NCBI GenBank assembly: GCA_019694795.1
Contig: JAIBBF010000015.1
Coordinates: 1-61,184 of the forward strand
Direction of reading: 5' to 3'
Origin: Flavobacteriales bacterium
GTDB lineage: Bacteria > Bacteroidota > Bacteroidia > Flavobacteriales_D > UBA2798
DNA length: 61,184 bases
Shown here: positions 1-12,876 of the stretch, piece by piece
Layout of the letters: the number at the start of each line of letters is the position of its first letter
Numbering within the stretch: position 1 is the stretch's first letter
The notes under the pieces: model-generated
What the model was told of the DNA's origin: nothing
Seen by the model: the letters and a program-made list of their open reading frames with translations, nothing else
Database searches by the model: none
Position numbers and translations under genes: made by a program

Positions 1-540
1 CGTATCCTTATCCAATTTTTCGTTGGACTCCAACACTTTCCCACTCCATAAAACATTGTCGGCAATAATATACCCACCCGATGGTACCCGATCAATGATC
101 ATGGAATAATAATTCAGGTAATTTTCTTTATCGGCATCAATAAAAACCAGATCAGGATTAACAGACAAACCGGGAATTAATTTCATAGCATCGCCAATCA
201 TATATTCGATCTGAGCCGACCAATCCGATTCATCAAAATAACCACGAACTCTCTTCTCCAGTTCTGCATTTTTATCCAGCGTAATTAATTTACCATCTTT
301 AGTTAAACCTTCAGCCAAACACAATGCCGAATAACCGGTATAGGTACCAATTTCCAAAATGGATTTTGGTTGAATCATTTTAGAAAGCATACTTAATACT
401 CTTCCCTGAAAATGACCCGACAGCATCCGCGGCATTAACACTTTGAGATGAGTTTCCCTGTTGATTTTACGAAGTAAATCGCTTTCACCACTGGTGTGAG
501 AACAACAATATTCGTCCAAAGCTTTACCAATAAATTCCAT
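1..540 (-). CDS. Class I SAM-dependent O-methyltransferase, C-terminus cut by window edge
   Basis: The gene starts at the ATG at 538-540 and runs off the left edge of the window, so only about 180 N-terminal residues are visible. The family (caffeoyl-CoA/catechol O-methyltransferase-like) moves a methyl group from SAM to small hydroxylated substrates in the cytoplasm. Motif I reads EIGTYTGYSALCLAEGL and is followed by the acidic metal/SAM region LVFIDADKENY, which is typical. Its ATG shares one base with the stop codon of the upstream M16 peptidase gene (TGATG), so the two are probably translationally coupled. The family is clear; the substrate cannot be read from the sequence. Confidence 0.88.
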   Translation of the reverse strand, partial: MEFIGKALDEYCCSHTSGESDLLRKINRETHLKVLMPRMLSGHFQGRVLSMLSKMIQPKSILEIGTYTGYSALCLAEGLTKDGKLITLDKNAELEKRVRGYFDESDWSAQIEYMIGDAMKLIPGLSVNPDLVFIDADKENYLNYYSMIIDRVPSGGYIIADNVLWSGKVLESNEKLDKDT

Positions 541-1775
541 CAGGCTTTTGTAAAAATTAATTTACTAAGGTTCGATTCGGCATACACTTCATTGGCCACA
601 TGCAACACATCGCCCGAAGTGATTTTATCTATTTTTTTATAGACTTCCTTTAACGTTTGAATTTTGCCATAAACCAATAAACTTTTCCCGGCAGATAAAG
701 TCCTGTTTAAACGGTTTTCATCCGACAATGCAATTTGACCCTTCAGCTGAATTTTTGCTTGTTGCAATTGAGTTGGACTAAGTCTGTTTTGCTTAAACTT
801 TTTAATTTCAAGATTCACTAAATCCTCACATCGTTTTAGATTTTTATGATCCGTTCCGAAATAAATCATAAACAATCCTGTATCGGAATAGGGCAAATAC
901 GAAGCTTCTGTATTATAGGCAAATCCATTTTTTTCGCGGAGAATTAAATTTAACCTGCTGTTCATGGCATTCCCTCCCATTACATTATTCATTAAAATAA
1001 AAGCCGGACGCCATTTATTTTCCCTTTCATAAGCTTCACCGCCAATAATGTAATGATCCTGAAAAGTGGAATAATTTTTTTTCAGTTTAAAATTAGAAAT
1101 GGTTTCAGGTCGTACTCTTCCTAAGCGTACAACACTCTTTTTAGTAACAGAAAAATATTTTTTTACCAGCGTTTTTACTTTGCTTTCAGATAATGCACCG
1201 GTAATGCTTAAGGTCATATTCTCTGGAATATAATTGCGCTCGAAAAAATCCAAAACAGTTTTTCTTTCAAACGATTTCAACGATTTTTCTGTACCAAGAA
1301 TGTTATGTCCAAGCGGATGGCCCTTAAAAATATTTTCTTCAAACTCATCAAAAATCAATTCCGAAGGAGAATCCTGATACGATTTTATTTCATCTATAAT
1401 CACCGTTTTTTCCTTCGTAATTTCCGCAGCCGGAAAAACCGAATTAAAAACTACATCAGAAATTAAATCCAATCCACGCTCCAGAAATTGCTGATCAAAC
1501 GATCCGTAAACCACGGTTTCTTCCTTGGTGGTGTACGCATTTAATTCCCCGCCAACCGCATCGAGTCGACTAATGATTTCAAGACTCTTTTTCGATTTGG
1601 TCCCCTTAAATAAACAATGTTCAATATAATGGGCCATACCTTGTTCATGATTCAACTCATCACGCGTGCCGGCGCCAATGGTTAAACCGGCATGTACAAT
1701 AGAAGAAGAGGTATCAGGTAGAAAAACGACTTTAAGGCCATTCTTTAATTCAAAAACGAGGGGAGCAGTATTCAT
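540..1775 (-). CDS. M16 family zinc metallopeptidase (insulinase/processing-peptidase type)
   Basis: The protein has 411 residues from the ATG at 1773-1775. A TTG 18 nt upstream is possible, but it would overlap the hairpin that ends mscL. The inverted zinc motif HxxEH is seen as HYIEH at residues 49-53, followed by the usual LFKGT, and the distal glutamate lies in the conserved region around KEETVVYG. The length fits a one-unit bacterial M16 peptidase (PqqL/YmxG-like), containing one active and one inactive half. No signal peptide is visible, so it is probably cytoplasmic. It is followed directly by the O-methyltransferase gene with a 1-nt overlap. The family is sure; the substrate is unknown. 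Confidence 0.92.
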   Translation of the reverse strand: MNTAPLVFELKNGLKVVFLPDTSSSIVHAGLTIGAGTRDELNHEQGMAHYIEHCLFKGTKSKKSLEIISRLDAVGGELNAYTTKEETVVYGSFDQQFLERGLDLISDVVFNSVFPAAEITKEKTVIIDEIKSYQDSPSELIFDEFEENIFKGHPLGHNILGTEKSLKSFERKTVLDFFERNYIPENMTLSITGALSESKVKTLVKKYFSVTKKSVVRLGRVRPETISNFKLKKNYSTFQDHYIIGGEAYERENKWRPAFILMNNVMGGNAMNSRLNLILREKNGFAYNTEASYLPYSDTGLFMIYFGTDHKNLKRCEDLVNLEIKKFKQNRLSPTQLQQAKIQLKGQIALSDENRLNRTLSAGKSLLVYGKIQTLKEVYKKIDKITSGDVLHVANEVYAESNLSKLIFTKA

Positions 1776-1791
1776 GATGCAAAATAAATAC

Positions 1792-1814
1792 AAAAAGGGG
1801 CCTGAGCCCCTTTT
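1792..1814 (-). terminator. Rho-independent terminator of mscL
   Basis: The stem GGGGC/GCCCC (1797-1801 with 1806-1810) has a 4-nt loop and is flanked by A and T runs that extend it. It lies between the mscL stop and the M16 start. On the minus strand the stem is followed by TTTTTG. The symmetric A/T flanks mean it could also work on the plus strand. Confidence 0.8.
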
Positions 1815-1836
1815 ATTTTATAATTGTTTAGAAGAA

Positions 1837-2271
1837 TTATTTTTTCAAAAGATCCCGGATTTCGGTCAGTAATTTTTCTTCATTGCTAGGCTCAGGTGCA
1901 GCAGCAGGTGCGGCAGCGGCTTCTTCTTCTTTCTTTTTAAGATTATTCACGCGGTTCATTGTTTTTATCATCATAAAAATGGCAAAAGCAATAATTAAAA
2001 AATCAACAATGTTCTGAATGAAATTTCCATAATTCATAAATACAGCTTCCTGGGTAACTTTTCCACTGGCATCAACAACCGCATCAGAAATCTGAAATTT
2101 TAGTTCTTTAAAATCCACTCCGCCTAATACATAACCAAGTGGAGGCATAATAACATCATTCACCAAAGAGGAAACAATTTTTCCAAAAGCTCCACCAATG
2201 ATTACACCGACCGCAAGATCAACAACGTTTCCGCGCATCGCAAATTCTCTGAATTCTTTAAATAATCCCAT
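1837..2271 (-). CDS. mscL: Large-conductance mechanosensitive channel MscL
   Basis: The 144-residue inner-membrane channel opens under membrane tension and releases solutes during osmotic downshock. The N-terminal amphipathic helix ([14 protein letters not shown]) leads into the pore helix TM1 ([20 protein letters not shown]) with its small-residue packing face. A periplasmic loop, TM2 ([16 protein letters not shown]) and a charged cytoplasmic helix follow, with an Ala/Pro/Glu linker before the terminal bundle. The length is normal for the family (about 130-150). It appears to be a single-gene unit closed by the hairpin at 1792-1814. A TATTTTTGG sequence reading on the minus strand near 2311-2319 may be its -7 element. 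Confidence 0.97.
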   Translation of the reverse strand: MGLFKEFREFAMRGNVVDLAVGVIIGGAFGKIVSSLVNDVIMPPLGYVLGGVDFKELKFQISDAVVDASGKVTQEAVFMNYGNFIQNIVDFLIIAFAIFMMIKTMNRVNNLKKKEEEAAAAPAAAPEPSNEEKLLTEIRDLLKK

Positions 2272-2332
2272 AATGATTTGTTTAGCAAGTATTTAATTTA
2301 AAACATCTGCCAAAAATAACAAAAAGGAGGTT

Positions 2333-2893
2333 CTAAAAACGGGGAATAAAGGTTTTCTTTAAAAGATGAAAAAATCGTTGACTCAAAACGGCCTGACCAA
2401 AAATCAAACCTCCCACCGAATCCATTAAAACGATTAGTCCCAATAAAGTAACCCATAACATTACCGGATTCCAAATCCCTGAAACAATGTTATAAAATGA
2501 AAAATAGCACACCGTAACACCAAATAAGGTTCCCACCAGGTAAAAGAAATATTGAACCCAAACTGGAGGCACCCAGGTTATGGGCTGCTGATGCACCGAA
2601 CGCGAAAAGGCCTCATTTTTCTTTCTACGTTCTGCCCGGCGTTCTTCGCGGCTATTGGGTATGGGAGAACTTTGTTGGTGACCTCCATTTAACTTTTGAT
2701 CGTAATGAAAGCGTTTAACAGGGTCCGATAAAGTTTGGTAAGCATCGTTCAATACCTGAAAAAAAGCATGGGCATTTTCTTCCCGGTTTTTGTCCGGATG
2801 GAAACGCTTAGCCTTGATTCTGAAGGCTTTTTTCACCTCCAGATCACTAGCCCACTGATTAATACCAAGTATCTTATAGTAATCGTACTCCAT
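2333..2893 (-). CDS. Membrane-anchored J-domain (DnaJ-like) protein
   Basis: I chose the ATG at 2891-2893 (186 residues) because the J domain begins immediately (MEYDYYKILGI); a start 48 nt upstream would add an unconserved tail. The J domain fills residues 1-70 with the HPD motif (RFHPDKNRE) needed to stimulate Hsp70 ATPase. A basic, disordered linker (ERRAERRKKNEAF) comes next, then two hydrophobic segments (about residues 110-135 and 140-165) likely to span the inner membrane. There are no zinc-finger or substrate-binding domains, so it is a type III J protein that probably recruits DnaK to the membrane. Its client is unknown. Confidence 0.85.
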   Translation of the reverse strand: MEYDYYKILGINQWASDLEVKKAFRIKAKRFHPDKNREENAHAFFQVLNDAYQTLSDPVKRFHYDQKLNGGHQQSSPIPNSREERRAERRKKNEAFSRSVHQQPITWVPPVWVQYFFYLVGTLFGVTVCYFSFYNIVSGIWNPVMLWVTLLGLIVLMDSVGGLIFGQAVLSQRFFHLLKKTFIPRF

Positions 2894-3006
2894 CCTTCTA
2901 AAATTACTAAATTCACTAACACAATAAAAGTAACGGGCCATAAAAAGATATTTTCAATGCCTTGAACCTTTTATTGAATTAAGGGTACAGATACAAAAAC
3001 AACAAG

Positions 3007-4260
3007 ATGTTTAGTCATCCGAAAATATGGACCTTCATTTTCGCTCTTCTTTTCACCCTAACGGGTGATGAGGGATTCTGCCAGGTGAATCAGAATGAAA
3101 AGGAAAAGGAAAAGAAGGAAGAAAAGAGCAACATGCAGAATGCAGCAGGTAACAGCAATCCTGTTATGAATAATTCCATTCAGGAAAATAACGTGGTTTT
3201 ACCTGCCATCAATGAACCCTCGCGCACTGCACAATCCAATGTGTTTTACAACAAGCAAAGCAATGCCTATAAATCAGCCGTAGAGTTCAACCAACTCGAC
3301 GCGAAAGCCTGGTTGGGTTATTATGAATCGGAACGTTATTCATTTTACACAAAAACTTCTAACGACATCAATGCCGAAAACCAGGAAAAGCTGAATGAAA
3401 TCATCAGCGAAATGGGAAAATATGTACCCAATTCGTTTGAATATAATTACGCCAAATACCTCAATGGAAATCACGATGTAAACCTCTTCGGTTTCCTTGC
3501 CAGAGCTTACGAACTCAATCCAAAAGCCAGCGAATTGTACGATCAGTTTATAGCTTATTACGAACTCACCGGTAATGCTTCAAAAAAATCAGAATGGTGT
3601 AAAAAGCTCAATGAAAGCGGAGAGTTTTCGAAAGAGGTAATGGAATTTAGCTATAATCTTTTGGCAGGATTACCAAGTAATGCGGTACTCATCACCCATG
3701 GTGAAATGGACACCTACCCTACTTTTATCTGGCAAACAGTAAAAAAATTCCGACCCGATGTTTTAGTGCTGTATATCGATCTTTTAGAAAAATCAGATTA
3801 CAGAATAAAAAAATCGCAGGAATTAGGCTTTAGTTCCAGTATAGATCCGGTTTCAAATAAACCATCCTTTGTGCAGGACATTTGCCAGAAAATATCACCA
3901 AAGCGACCTGTATACCTTGCAACCACACTTGCGCCGGAATTATTAAAACCAATCAAAGAGCAACTGTTTAATACCGGACTTGCCTTTCGATATGCACCGG
4001 GTGGAATCGACAATCTTGCAGACCTGGAAACAAACTGGGAACGAAATTTTAAAACGGAAGAATTAAGAAAAAAAATAAGCCCTGGAACCATTGCATCTAA
4101 AATCAACATGAACTATGTACCGGGACTACTTTTATTAAGTGAATCATTAAAACAAAAAGGGATGAGCGATAAGGCAAAATTAGCGGAAGAATTAGCCTTA
4201 AAAATCGCAGCAGAAGGAGGAAAAGAACAACAAGTACGTACACTATTAAATAAAAAATAA
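3007..4260 (+). CDS. Exported protein with DUF2723-C-terminus-like region, heads a sigma-factor operon
   Basis: This 417-residue protein has an N-terminal signal peptide (about residues 1-25, ending near FCQ) and then a Lys/Glu-rich low-complexity stretch. The central part (about 80-200) is helical and TPR-like, with repeated ALxxNPKASELY-type patterns. Around residues 215-260 it contains the pattern NAVLITHGEMDTYP followed by RPDVLVLYIDLL. This resembles, from memory, the NAILFTNGDNDTFPL / RPDVRVxNLSLL pattern of the soluble C-terminal part of Bacteroidota DUF2723 membrane proteins. It has no membrane anchor after the signal. The ECF sigma gene starts 15 nt after its stop, so they share an operon. 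A perfect TCACCC/GGGTGA inverted repeat lies inside its signal-peptide codons (3053-3068). The function is not known. Confidence 0.75.
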   Translation: MFSHPKIWTFIFALLFTLTGDEGFCQVNQNEKEKEKKEEKSNMQNAAGNSNPVMNNSIQENNVVLPAINEPSRTAQSNVFYNKQSNAYKSAVEFNQLDAKAWLGYYESERYSFYTKTSNDINAENQEKLNEIISEMGKYVPNSFEYNYAKYLNGNHDVNLFGFLARAYELNPKASELYDQFIAYYELTGNASKKSEWCKKLNESGEFSKEVMEFSYNLLAGLPSNAVLITHGEMDTYPTFIWQTVKKFRPDVLVLYIDLLEKSDYRIKKSQELGFSSSIDPVSNKPSFVQDICQKISPKRPVYLATTLAPELLKPIKEQLFNTGLAFRYAPGGIDNLADLETNWERNFKTEELRKKISPGTIASKINMNYVPGLLLLSESLKQKGMSDKAKLAEELALKIAAEGGKEQQVRTLLNKK

Positions 4261-4275
4261 TCACATCACCGGGTG

Positions 4276-4878
4276 ATGGGAATTTTCGGAAGGAACTATA
4301 AAACAAAGACCGATGAGGATCTGATGCAGGCTATTGTAAAAGGAGATAGTCTTGCCTTCGAGGAGCTGTACAACAGATACAGCAAGCCGATGGTAAACTT
4401 CTTTTGCCGTATGCTGTGGAAAGACAAAGAAAAGGCACAGGATTTTATGCAAGATCTTTTTACCAAGATTGTACATAAACCTGATTCCTATGATGCTTCG
4501 CGGTCATTTAAAACATGGATCTATTCCGTTGCAAACAACATGTGTAAAAACGAATACAGGAAACAAGAAGTACGGAAAAACACAGTGAACATGGGTCACG
4601 AAAATTTTTCTGTAATAGATGAGGCAGCAGATCAATCGAAAAAAGTTGACCATGCCGCATTCAACGAATTATTGCATAAAGAATTGGAAAATCTTGAAGA
4701 AATACAACGCACTACTTTTTTATTACGCTATAAAATGGATTTATCCATTAAAGAGATCGCAGAAATAACAGAAGCATCAGAAGGAACAGTAAAATCCAGG
4801 ATTTTCTATACCATTAAAAAATTATCTGAAAAGCTCAGAATGTTTGATCCCAAATTGAGCAACGCCTATGAAAAATAA
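4276..4878 (+). CDS. ECF-type RNA polymerase sigma factor
   Basis: The protein has 200 residues from the ATG at 4276; a GTG at 4273 would add one residue. Region 2 (about residues 15-85) shows the core-binding and -10 recognition pattern, FEELYNRYSKPMVNFF through FKTWIYSVANN. Region 4 (about 135-190) has the helix-turn-helix DLSIKEIAEITEASEGTVKS. It lacks regions 1.1 and 3, as expected for an extracytoplasmic-function sigma. It overlaps the next gene (single-pass, anti-sigma-like) by 11 nt, the usual sigma/anti-sigma coupling. The start codon lies in the 3' arm of a hairpin, CATCAC-CGG-GTGATG (4265-4279 region), which may modulate its translation. Confidence 0.93.
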   Translation: MGIFGRNYKTKTDEDLMQAIVKGDSLAFEELYNRYSKPMVNFFCRMLWKDKEKAQDFMQDLFTKIVHKPDSYDASRSFKTWIYSVANNMCKNEYRKQEVRKNTVNMGHENFSVIDEAADQSKKVDHAAFNELLHKELENLEEIQRTTFLLRYKMDLSIKEIAEITEASEGTVKSRIFYTIKKLSEKLRMFDPKLSNAYEK

Positions 4879-5836
4879 TTACCCAACATATGATCCAAAC
4901 GACATTGAATCGCTTCTTCACCATAAAGCATTCGATGAACTATCTTCTTCAGAACAAGATTTTGTTTTAAGTCTTGTTGAATCGAAAGAGGAATACGAAC
5001 GTATGAGAAATACAATCGTAAACATTGAAAAAACATTTTCATTCGAAGATGTTATCGAACCTGAAGATTATGTTAAAACCCAATTACTGGATCGCTTTAA
5101 ACAACAACATCAACATAAATCAACGTTTTGGTCAAGGATAGGTCAAACATTATTTCCATCAGGGAAAAATATTTTGCTCTCACCCGGATTTCAGCTTGCA
5201 GGATTAGCGCTCATTATTGCCGTTACTGTAATATGGTACCAACAATCAGGAAACATAGGAAACACTGAACTTGCCCAGCATAAATCCTCTGCAAATGATG
5301 AATATGATCTTGTTTCCAAAGACACTACAACAAATACCGAAATCCTTCAACCTACAGCACCCCTCGAGGATGAAAAGCTAATGGAAAGTCCGGCTATTGC
5401 AGAAGAATCCGTTATTGATAATCGCGTTACTTCAGGCGAAAGTGTGGAACTAAAACCAAATGGGCTTATAAGCAATGCAAAAATAGCTGAAGCTGAAATT
5501 GATAGAATGGACGTGAATCAAAACAGTGCTATCGAAGAAAAAAGTCTGGCAAAAACAATTAATGTCGCCAGAGAAGAAACAGTGACTGCAAATGATGATT
5601 TCATTTCAACCGAGAATGTTTCGGATGTTTCCACGTCAACGGAAAGAAGCAAATCATCCAAAAAATCAAAAGACGCAACTCCCGGTAAAAACGATAAAGC
5701 TAAAGAAACGGTGGGCTATGAAACCTATTCTTCAGGGAGCACCTCTAAAGATAATTTTGCTTCAGATAAAGAACAAAAAGGAACCAATGCAGGGAAAAAT
5801 CCTGAGCTTTTAGAACTATTATTTACGGCGCTTTAA
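4868..5836 (+). CDS. Putative single-pass membrane anti-sigma factor
   Basis: This 322-residue protein begins 11 nt inside the sigma gene. Residues 1-95 are acidic and helical, in the position of an anti-sigma cytoplasmic domain. One hydrophobic segment at about 105-124 (FQLAGLALIIAVTVIWY) is preceded by basic residues, giving an N-in topology. The remaining 200 residues are low complexity (Thr/Ser/Glu/Lys) and would be periplasmic. I see no zinc-binding HxxxCxxC motif, so the anti-sigma role rests on gene order, topology and the 11-nt overlap. Its stop codon overlaps that of the convergent porin-like gene (shared TTAA at 5833-5836). Confidence 0.7.
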   Translation: MKNNYPTYDPNDIESLLHHKAFDELSSSEQDFVLSLVESKEEYERMRNTIVNIEKTFSFEDVIEPEDYVKTQLLDRFKQQHQHKSTFWSRIGQTLFPSGKNILLSPGFQLAGLALIIAVTVIWYQQSGNIGNTELAQHKSSANDEYDLVSKDTTTNTEILQPTAPLEDEKLMESPAIAEESVIDNRVTSGESVELKPNGLISNAKIAEAEIDRMDVNQNSAIEEKSLAKTINVAREETVTANDDFISTENVSDVSTSTERSKSSKKSKDATPGKNDKAKETVGYETYSSGSTSKDNFASDKEQKGTNAGKNPELLELLFTAL

Positions 5837-7581
5837 TTCATAAATCTCCAGCGAATTCCAAAGAATAATGTTCGGCTGAGCATTGGATAAGCCGGTATTG
5901 AGAAATAATTTCTTCCAAATAATCCCTCAGTCACGTGTTGTACAGCAATGTAACTGGTCACCTTATAAATATCCGCTTCAAAAAACAATCCAAACAAGGG
6001 ATAATTCCCTACTGAGACTTTATCCTGATAGTAAAATGAGGATAATGCAGGGTTATAGGCATTGGCATAATACTTAGAGAAATAATTAAAATCTAAACCG
6101 GTTTTATAACTCATACTCCAGGCTTTTCCCTTAAACATGAATTGAGATTTGGCTGCAAAACCTGGAACTCGAAACAAAGGCGAATTATCTGTTTTCTGAA
6201 CCAATACCTGATTGCAAAATTCCCAGTGCTTACCTATAGCTAGACAATTTTTAATTCTTAAACCGGCATTAAAATTTAAGTCCGTCGATTGATTAAATAC
6301 AGAAGCACTGTCGAGATAAACTCCATTCTGTACTGCCTGGCCAAAAACCGAAATTGCCAATGCATTTCCTTTTCGAAATACTATTTCAGATCTAAAGGTT
6401 GTAACAGGTGTAAATACATTGGCCCACTGATAGTGATTAGAAGAATAAAACAACGTATTTATGGAAGGATGATTCTTTACTATTGCCAATGAAAAATCAA
6501 TGATGTTTTCTTTGGCCAATATTTTCCGGCTATAATTTCCTTTTAAATTAAAATCATCACTGTATTCTCCATAAAGAAAAACTTCTGCAGATAGATGTAG
6601 CTGTTGAATGGAGTCTGAATATTGAACATAAGAAAACAAAGCCTGATTGACCGACTTGCTATAAAACGTTAGATTATGATAATTGCTTTGATAATTTTTG
6701 CCAAGAATTCCACTACTCCACTTTTTGTTTTTTATAGTAAATCCCAAACCTGAATTTATTCCTTCTGTACTGGAGGCGTCGTCCGTTCGCAGGGAATCAA
6801 TGAATATATCTGAAAAATAAGACTCAACTTTTTCATCCGAGAATTGATGCTTCATAAATTGATAATTTCCAAAAATTACCAATGAAAAAATGTTTTTCCC
6901 CTTATTTAACCGAATTGAATTATTAAAATCGATATTCCAATTGTATTGCTTACTGATAGCAGAATTTAATCCTGTTAAATAAAGTTTATCGTTTCGATAT
7001 ACATTGTCCATAAACAAAGTATCATCCACACCTCCATTTTCCTGGCGGTAAGCATTCTTATAGGATAGAATCACCTCCGATTTTAATGTTTGTTGCCCCC
7101 CCCCATACCTTAATCCGGAAATTAAATTCGAATTTTCCGAAAGCTGGTGATTATAATAGCCTTCAAATCTGTTTCTATTGAATTCAATAAATCCTCTTAG
7201 GTTGTTTCCTATTCTTTGTGAATGACGAATATAAAATGTTTGACTTTTATTGGTCCCGATATTAAAATGTGCTACAGTTTGGGGAATATCGCTTAATACA
7301 AATGTGTTTTGCGTTGTCGGAAGAAAAAATGAGGAACTGTTAATACGGAATTCGGGAACTTGGGCAATAAAATTTACAGAAGGTGAACCAGGATTACCCA
7401 AATTAGAGTATAAATTTGAATCGGATACCACTTGGAAGTATAATGAAGCCGTATCATGAATTATTTTTTTACCCTGCAAATAAATTCCGTTATCCCTAAA
7501 TACTGCCGAAGAGTCGGTTTGGGAAAATCCGGAAGACATTAGAACAAAAATAAGTAGGAAAGAAAATCCAACTTTCATCAT
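5833..7581 (-). CDS. Putative outer-membrane porin (Porin_10-like beta barrel)
   Basis: The 582-residue protein starts at the ATG at 7579-7581; an ATG 3 nt later is equally possible. Upstream in-frame codons run through the rRNA terminator and the 5S gene, so they are not part of it. A signal peptide ends near GFSQ. The N-terminal region has SNLGNPGSPSVNF and a segment on IRHSQRIGNNLRGFIEFNRN, the layout I know from Bacteroidota putative porins. The rest is alternating amphipathic strands, and it ends in an aromatic residue close to the C-terminus (FGIRWRFMN), as barrels do. It lies in the same direction as, and just after, the rRNA terminator, so it needs its own promoter within about 20 bases. 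The substrate is unknown. Confidence 0.72.
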   Translation of the reverse strand: MMKVGFSFLLIFVLMSSGFSQTDSSAVFRDNGIYLQGKKIIHDTASLYFQVVSDSNLYSNLGNPGSPSVNFIAQVPEFRINSSSFFLPTTQNTFVLSDIPQTVAHFNIGTNKSQTFYIRHSQRIGNNLRGFIEFNRNRFEGYYNHQLSENSNLISGLRYGGGQQTLKSEVILSYKNAYRQENGGVDDTLFMDNVYRNDKLYLTGLNSAISKQYNWNIDFNNSIRLNKGKNIFSLVIFGNYQFMKHQFSDEKVESYFSDIFIDSLRTDDASSTEGINSGLGFTIKNKKWSSGILGKNYQSNYHNLTFYSKSVNQALFSYVQYSDSIQQLHLSAEVFLYGEYSDDFNLKGNYSRKILAKENIIDFSLAIVKNHPSINTLFYSSNHYQWANVFTPVTTFRSEIVFRKGNALAISVFGQAVQNGVYLDSASVFNQSTDLNFNAGLRIKNCLAIGKHWEFCNQVLVQKTDNSPLFRVPGFAAKSQFMFKGKAWSMSYKTGLDFNYFSKYYANAYNPALSSFYYQDKVSVGNYPLFGLFFEADIYKVTSYIAVQHVTEGLFGRNYFSIPAYPMLSRTLFFGIRWRFMN

Positions 7582-7600
7582 GGGACAAGTATAAAAAGAA

Positions 7601-7636
7601 AAACCCCGAACACCAATAAAGGTATTCGGGGTTTTA
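7601..7636 (-). terminator. Rho-independent terminator of the rRNA operon
   Basis: The arm AACCCCGAACACC (7602-7614) pairs with GGTATTCGGGGTT (7621-7633) around a 6-nt loop. On the minus strand it follows the 5S gene by a few bases and is followed by a T-rich run. It separates the rRNA operon from the downstream porin-like gene. Confidence 0.88.
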
Positions 7637-7640
7637 GAAA

Positions 7641-7750
<110 letters not shown>

Positions 7751-7767
7751 AAATTGTAAATATCATA

Positions 7768-7812
7768 ATATTGAAAGAGGATAAACTGAAAAGTCTGGAA
7801 CTGAACAAAACG
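7768..7812 (-). other. 3' arm of the 23S precursor processing stalk
   Basis: The segment from about 7768 to 7812 is complementary to the segment at about 10690-10740 on the other side of the 23S gene. For example, ATAAACTGAAAAGT pairs with ACTTTTCAGTTTAT, and GAACTGAACAAAAC with GTTTTGTTCGGTTC. Long pairing across the ends of 23S is the known RNase III substrate in rRNA precursors. Confidence 0.75.
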
Positions 7813-7817
7813 GAGAT

Positions 7818-10683
<2,866 letters not shown>

Positions 10684-10689
10684 TAATTA

Positions 10690-10740
10690 CGTTATTAGTT
10701 TTGTTCGGTTCTCAAACTTTTCAGTTTATCATTTCAATAT
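10690..10740 (-). other. 5' arm of the 23S precursor processing stalk
   Basis: This stretch between boxA and the 23S 5' end is complementary to about 7768-7812, in two blocks of 13-14 bp separated by short mismatches. It should form the base of the pre-23S stem cut by RNase III. Confidence 0.75.
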
Positions 10741-10750
10741 TTCAAAGAAC
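10741..10750 (-). promoter_or_regulatory. boxA-like antitermination element in the 16S-23S spacer
   Basis: The minus strand reads GTTCTTTGAA, identical to the element in the leader ahead of 16S at 12685-12694. boxA sequences recruit NusB/S10 and keep RNA polymerase in the antiterminated state over rRNA. A copy ahead of both 16S and 23S is the usual arrangement. Confidence 0.7.
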
Positions 10751-10784
10751 TTTCCCTAGCATGAATCACTTCATCTAGAAATTG

Positions 10785-10858
10785 TGGAGAATAACGGATT
10801 CGAACCGTTGACCCCCTGCGTGCAAGGCAGGTGCTCTAGCCAGCTGAGCTAATTCCCC
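10785..10858 (-). tRNA. tRNA-Ala (anticodon UGC)
   Basis: The minus-strand cloverleaf has acceptor stem GGGGAAT/ATTCTCC with discriminator A, an anticodon loop of CTTGCAC with anticodon TGC, and T-arm AACGG-TTCGAAT-CCGTT. It is 74 nt long. CCA is not encoded. It sits in the 16S-23S spacer beside tRNA-Ile, the common bacterial arrangement. Confidence 0.96.
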
Positions 10859-10868
10859 CAACATAATG

Positions 10869-10943
10869 TAGTCCCGAGCAGATTTGAACTGCTGACCCCT
10901 ACATTATCAGTGTAGTGCTCTAACCAAGCTGAGCTACGGGACT
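10869..10943 (-). tRNA. tRNA-Ile (anticodon GAU)
   Basis: The minus-strand cloverleaf has acceptor stem AGTCCCG/CGGGACT with discriminator A, anticodon GAT in the loop CTGATAA, and T-loop TTCAAAT. It is 75 nt long and CCA is not encoded. It is the first tRNA after 16S in the spacer, 10 nt upstream of tRNA-Ala. Confidence 0.96.
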
Positions 10944-11010
10944 AATTACTCAGACCCTCGTACCCAGTCATTTAGATTACACTCGTCTGAGTTGGGAAAG
11001 ACAAAAAATT

Positions 11011-11035
11011 CGAAGAAAGTAAAGAGACAGAAAGC
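11011..11035 (-). other. 3' arm of the 16S precursor processing stalk
   Basis: The stretch containing AGTAAAGAGACAGAAAGCA (11019-11035 region) is complementary to the leader stretch 12651-12679 on the far side of 16S, with a small A/T bulge. This is the expected RNase III stem of pre-16S. Confidence 0.75.
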
Positions 11036-11069
11036 AGATCTACATTGTAGATCAGGAGAACATTACTCT

Positions 11070-12593
<1,524 letters not shown>

Positions 12594-12650
12594 AAAAGAA
12601 TTTAATTGTCAACGAATGAACTCCTCAAAACTTGAATTGAATCAGGTTTG

Positions 12651-12679
12651 TGCTTTTTTCTGTCTCTTAACTTTACTTC
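12651..12679 (-). other. 5' arm of the 16S precursor processing stalk
   Basis: The leader stretch TGCTTTTTTCTGTCTCTTAA and following bases pairs with 11011-11035 downstream of 16S. It lies between boxA and the mature 5' end of 16S. Confidence 0.75.
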
Positions 12680-12684
12680 AAATC

Positions 12685-12694
12685 TTCAAAGAAC
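12685..12694 (-). promoter_or_regulatory. boxA-like antitermination element in the rRNA leader
   Basis: The minus strand reads GTTCTTTGAA, about 90 nt upstream of the mature 16S 5' end and downstream of all three promoters. It is identical to the spacer copy at 10741-10750. Confidence 0.7.
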
Positions 12695-12763
12695 GTTAGA
12701 TATATAAGAGCCTCACGGCTATATCTGACTTTCAGAACTAAATCCCTTGTTTCGAAAGGGGCT

Positions 12764-12795
12764 GCAAAGATATGCAGCTTTTTGTAATCTCCAAA
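12764..12795 (-). promoter_or_regulatory. rRNA promoter P1 (proximal)
   Basis: On the minus strand it reads TTTG, exactly 19 nt, then TATCTTTGC followed by AGCCCC. This matches the Bacteroidota primary-sigma consensus TTTG-N19-TAnnTTTG. It is the closest of three tandem promoters to 16S. The initially transcribed region CAGCCCCTTTCGAAA is shared with P2. The 12.60-13.04 kb stretch holds no gene; it carries these promoters and the leader. Confidence 0.88.
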
Positions 12796-12876
12796 AAAAA
12801 AGAAAAATATTTTCGATTTTTTTTTCGTTTTCGAATTCAGGATTTAAAGAACTTGCTTTCGTTTTCGAAAGGGGCT

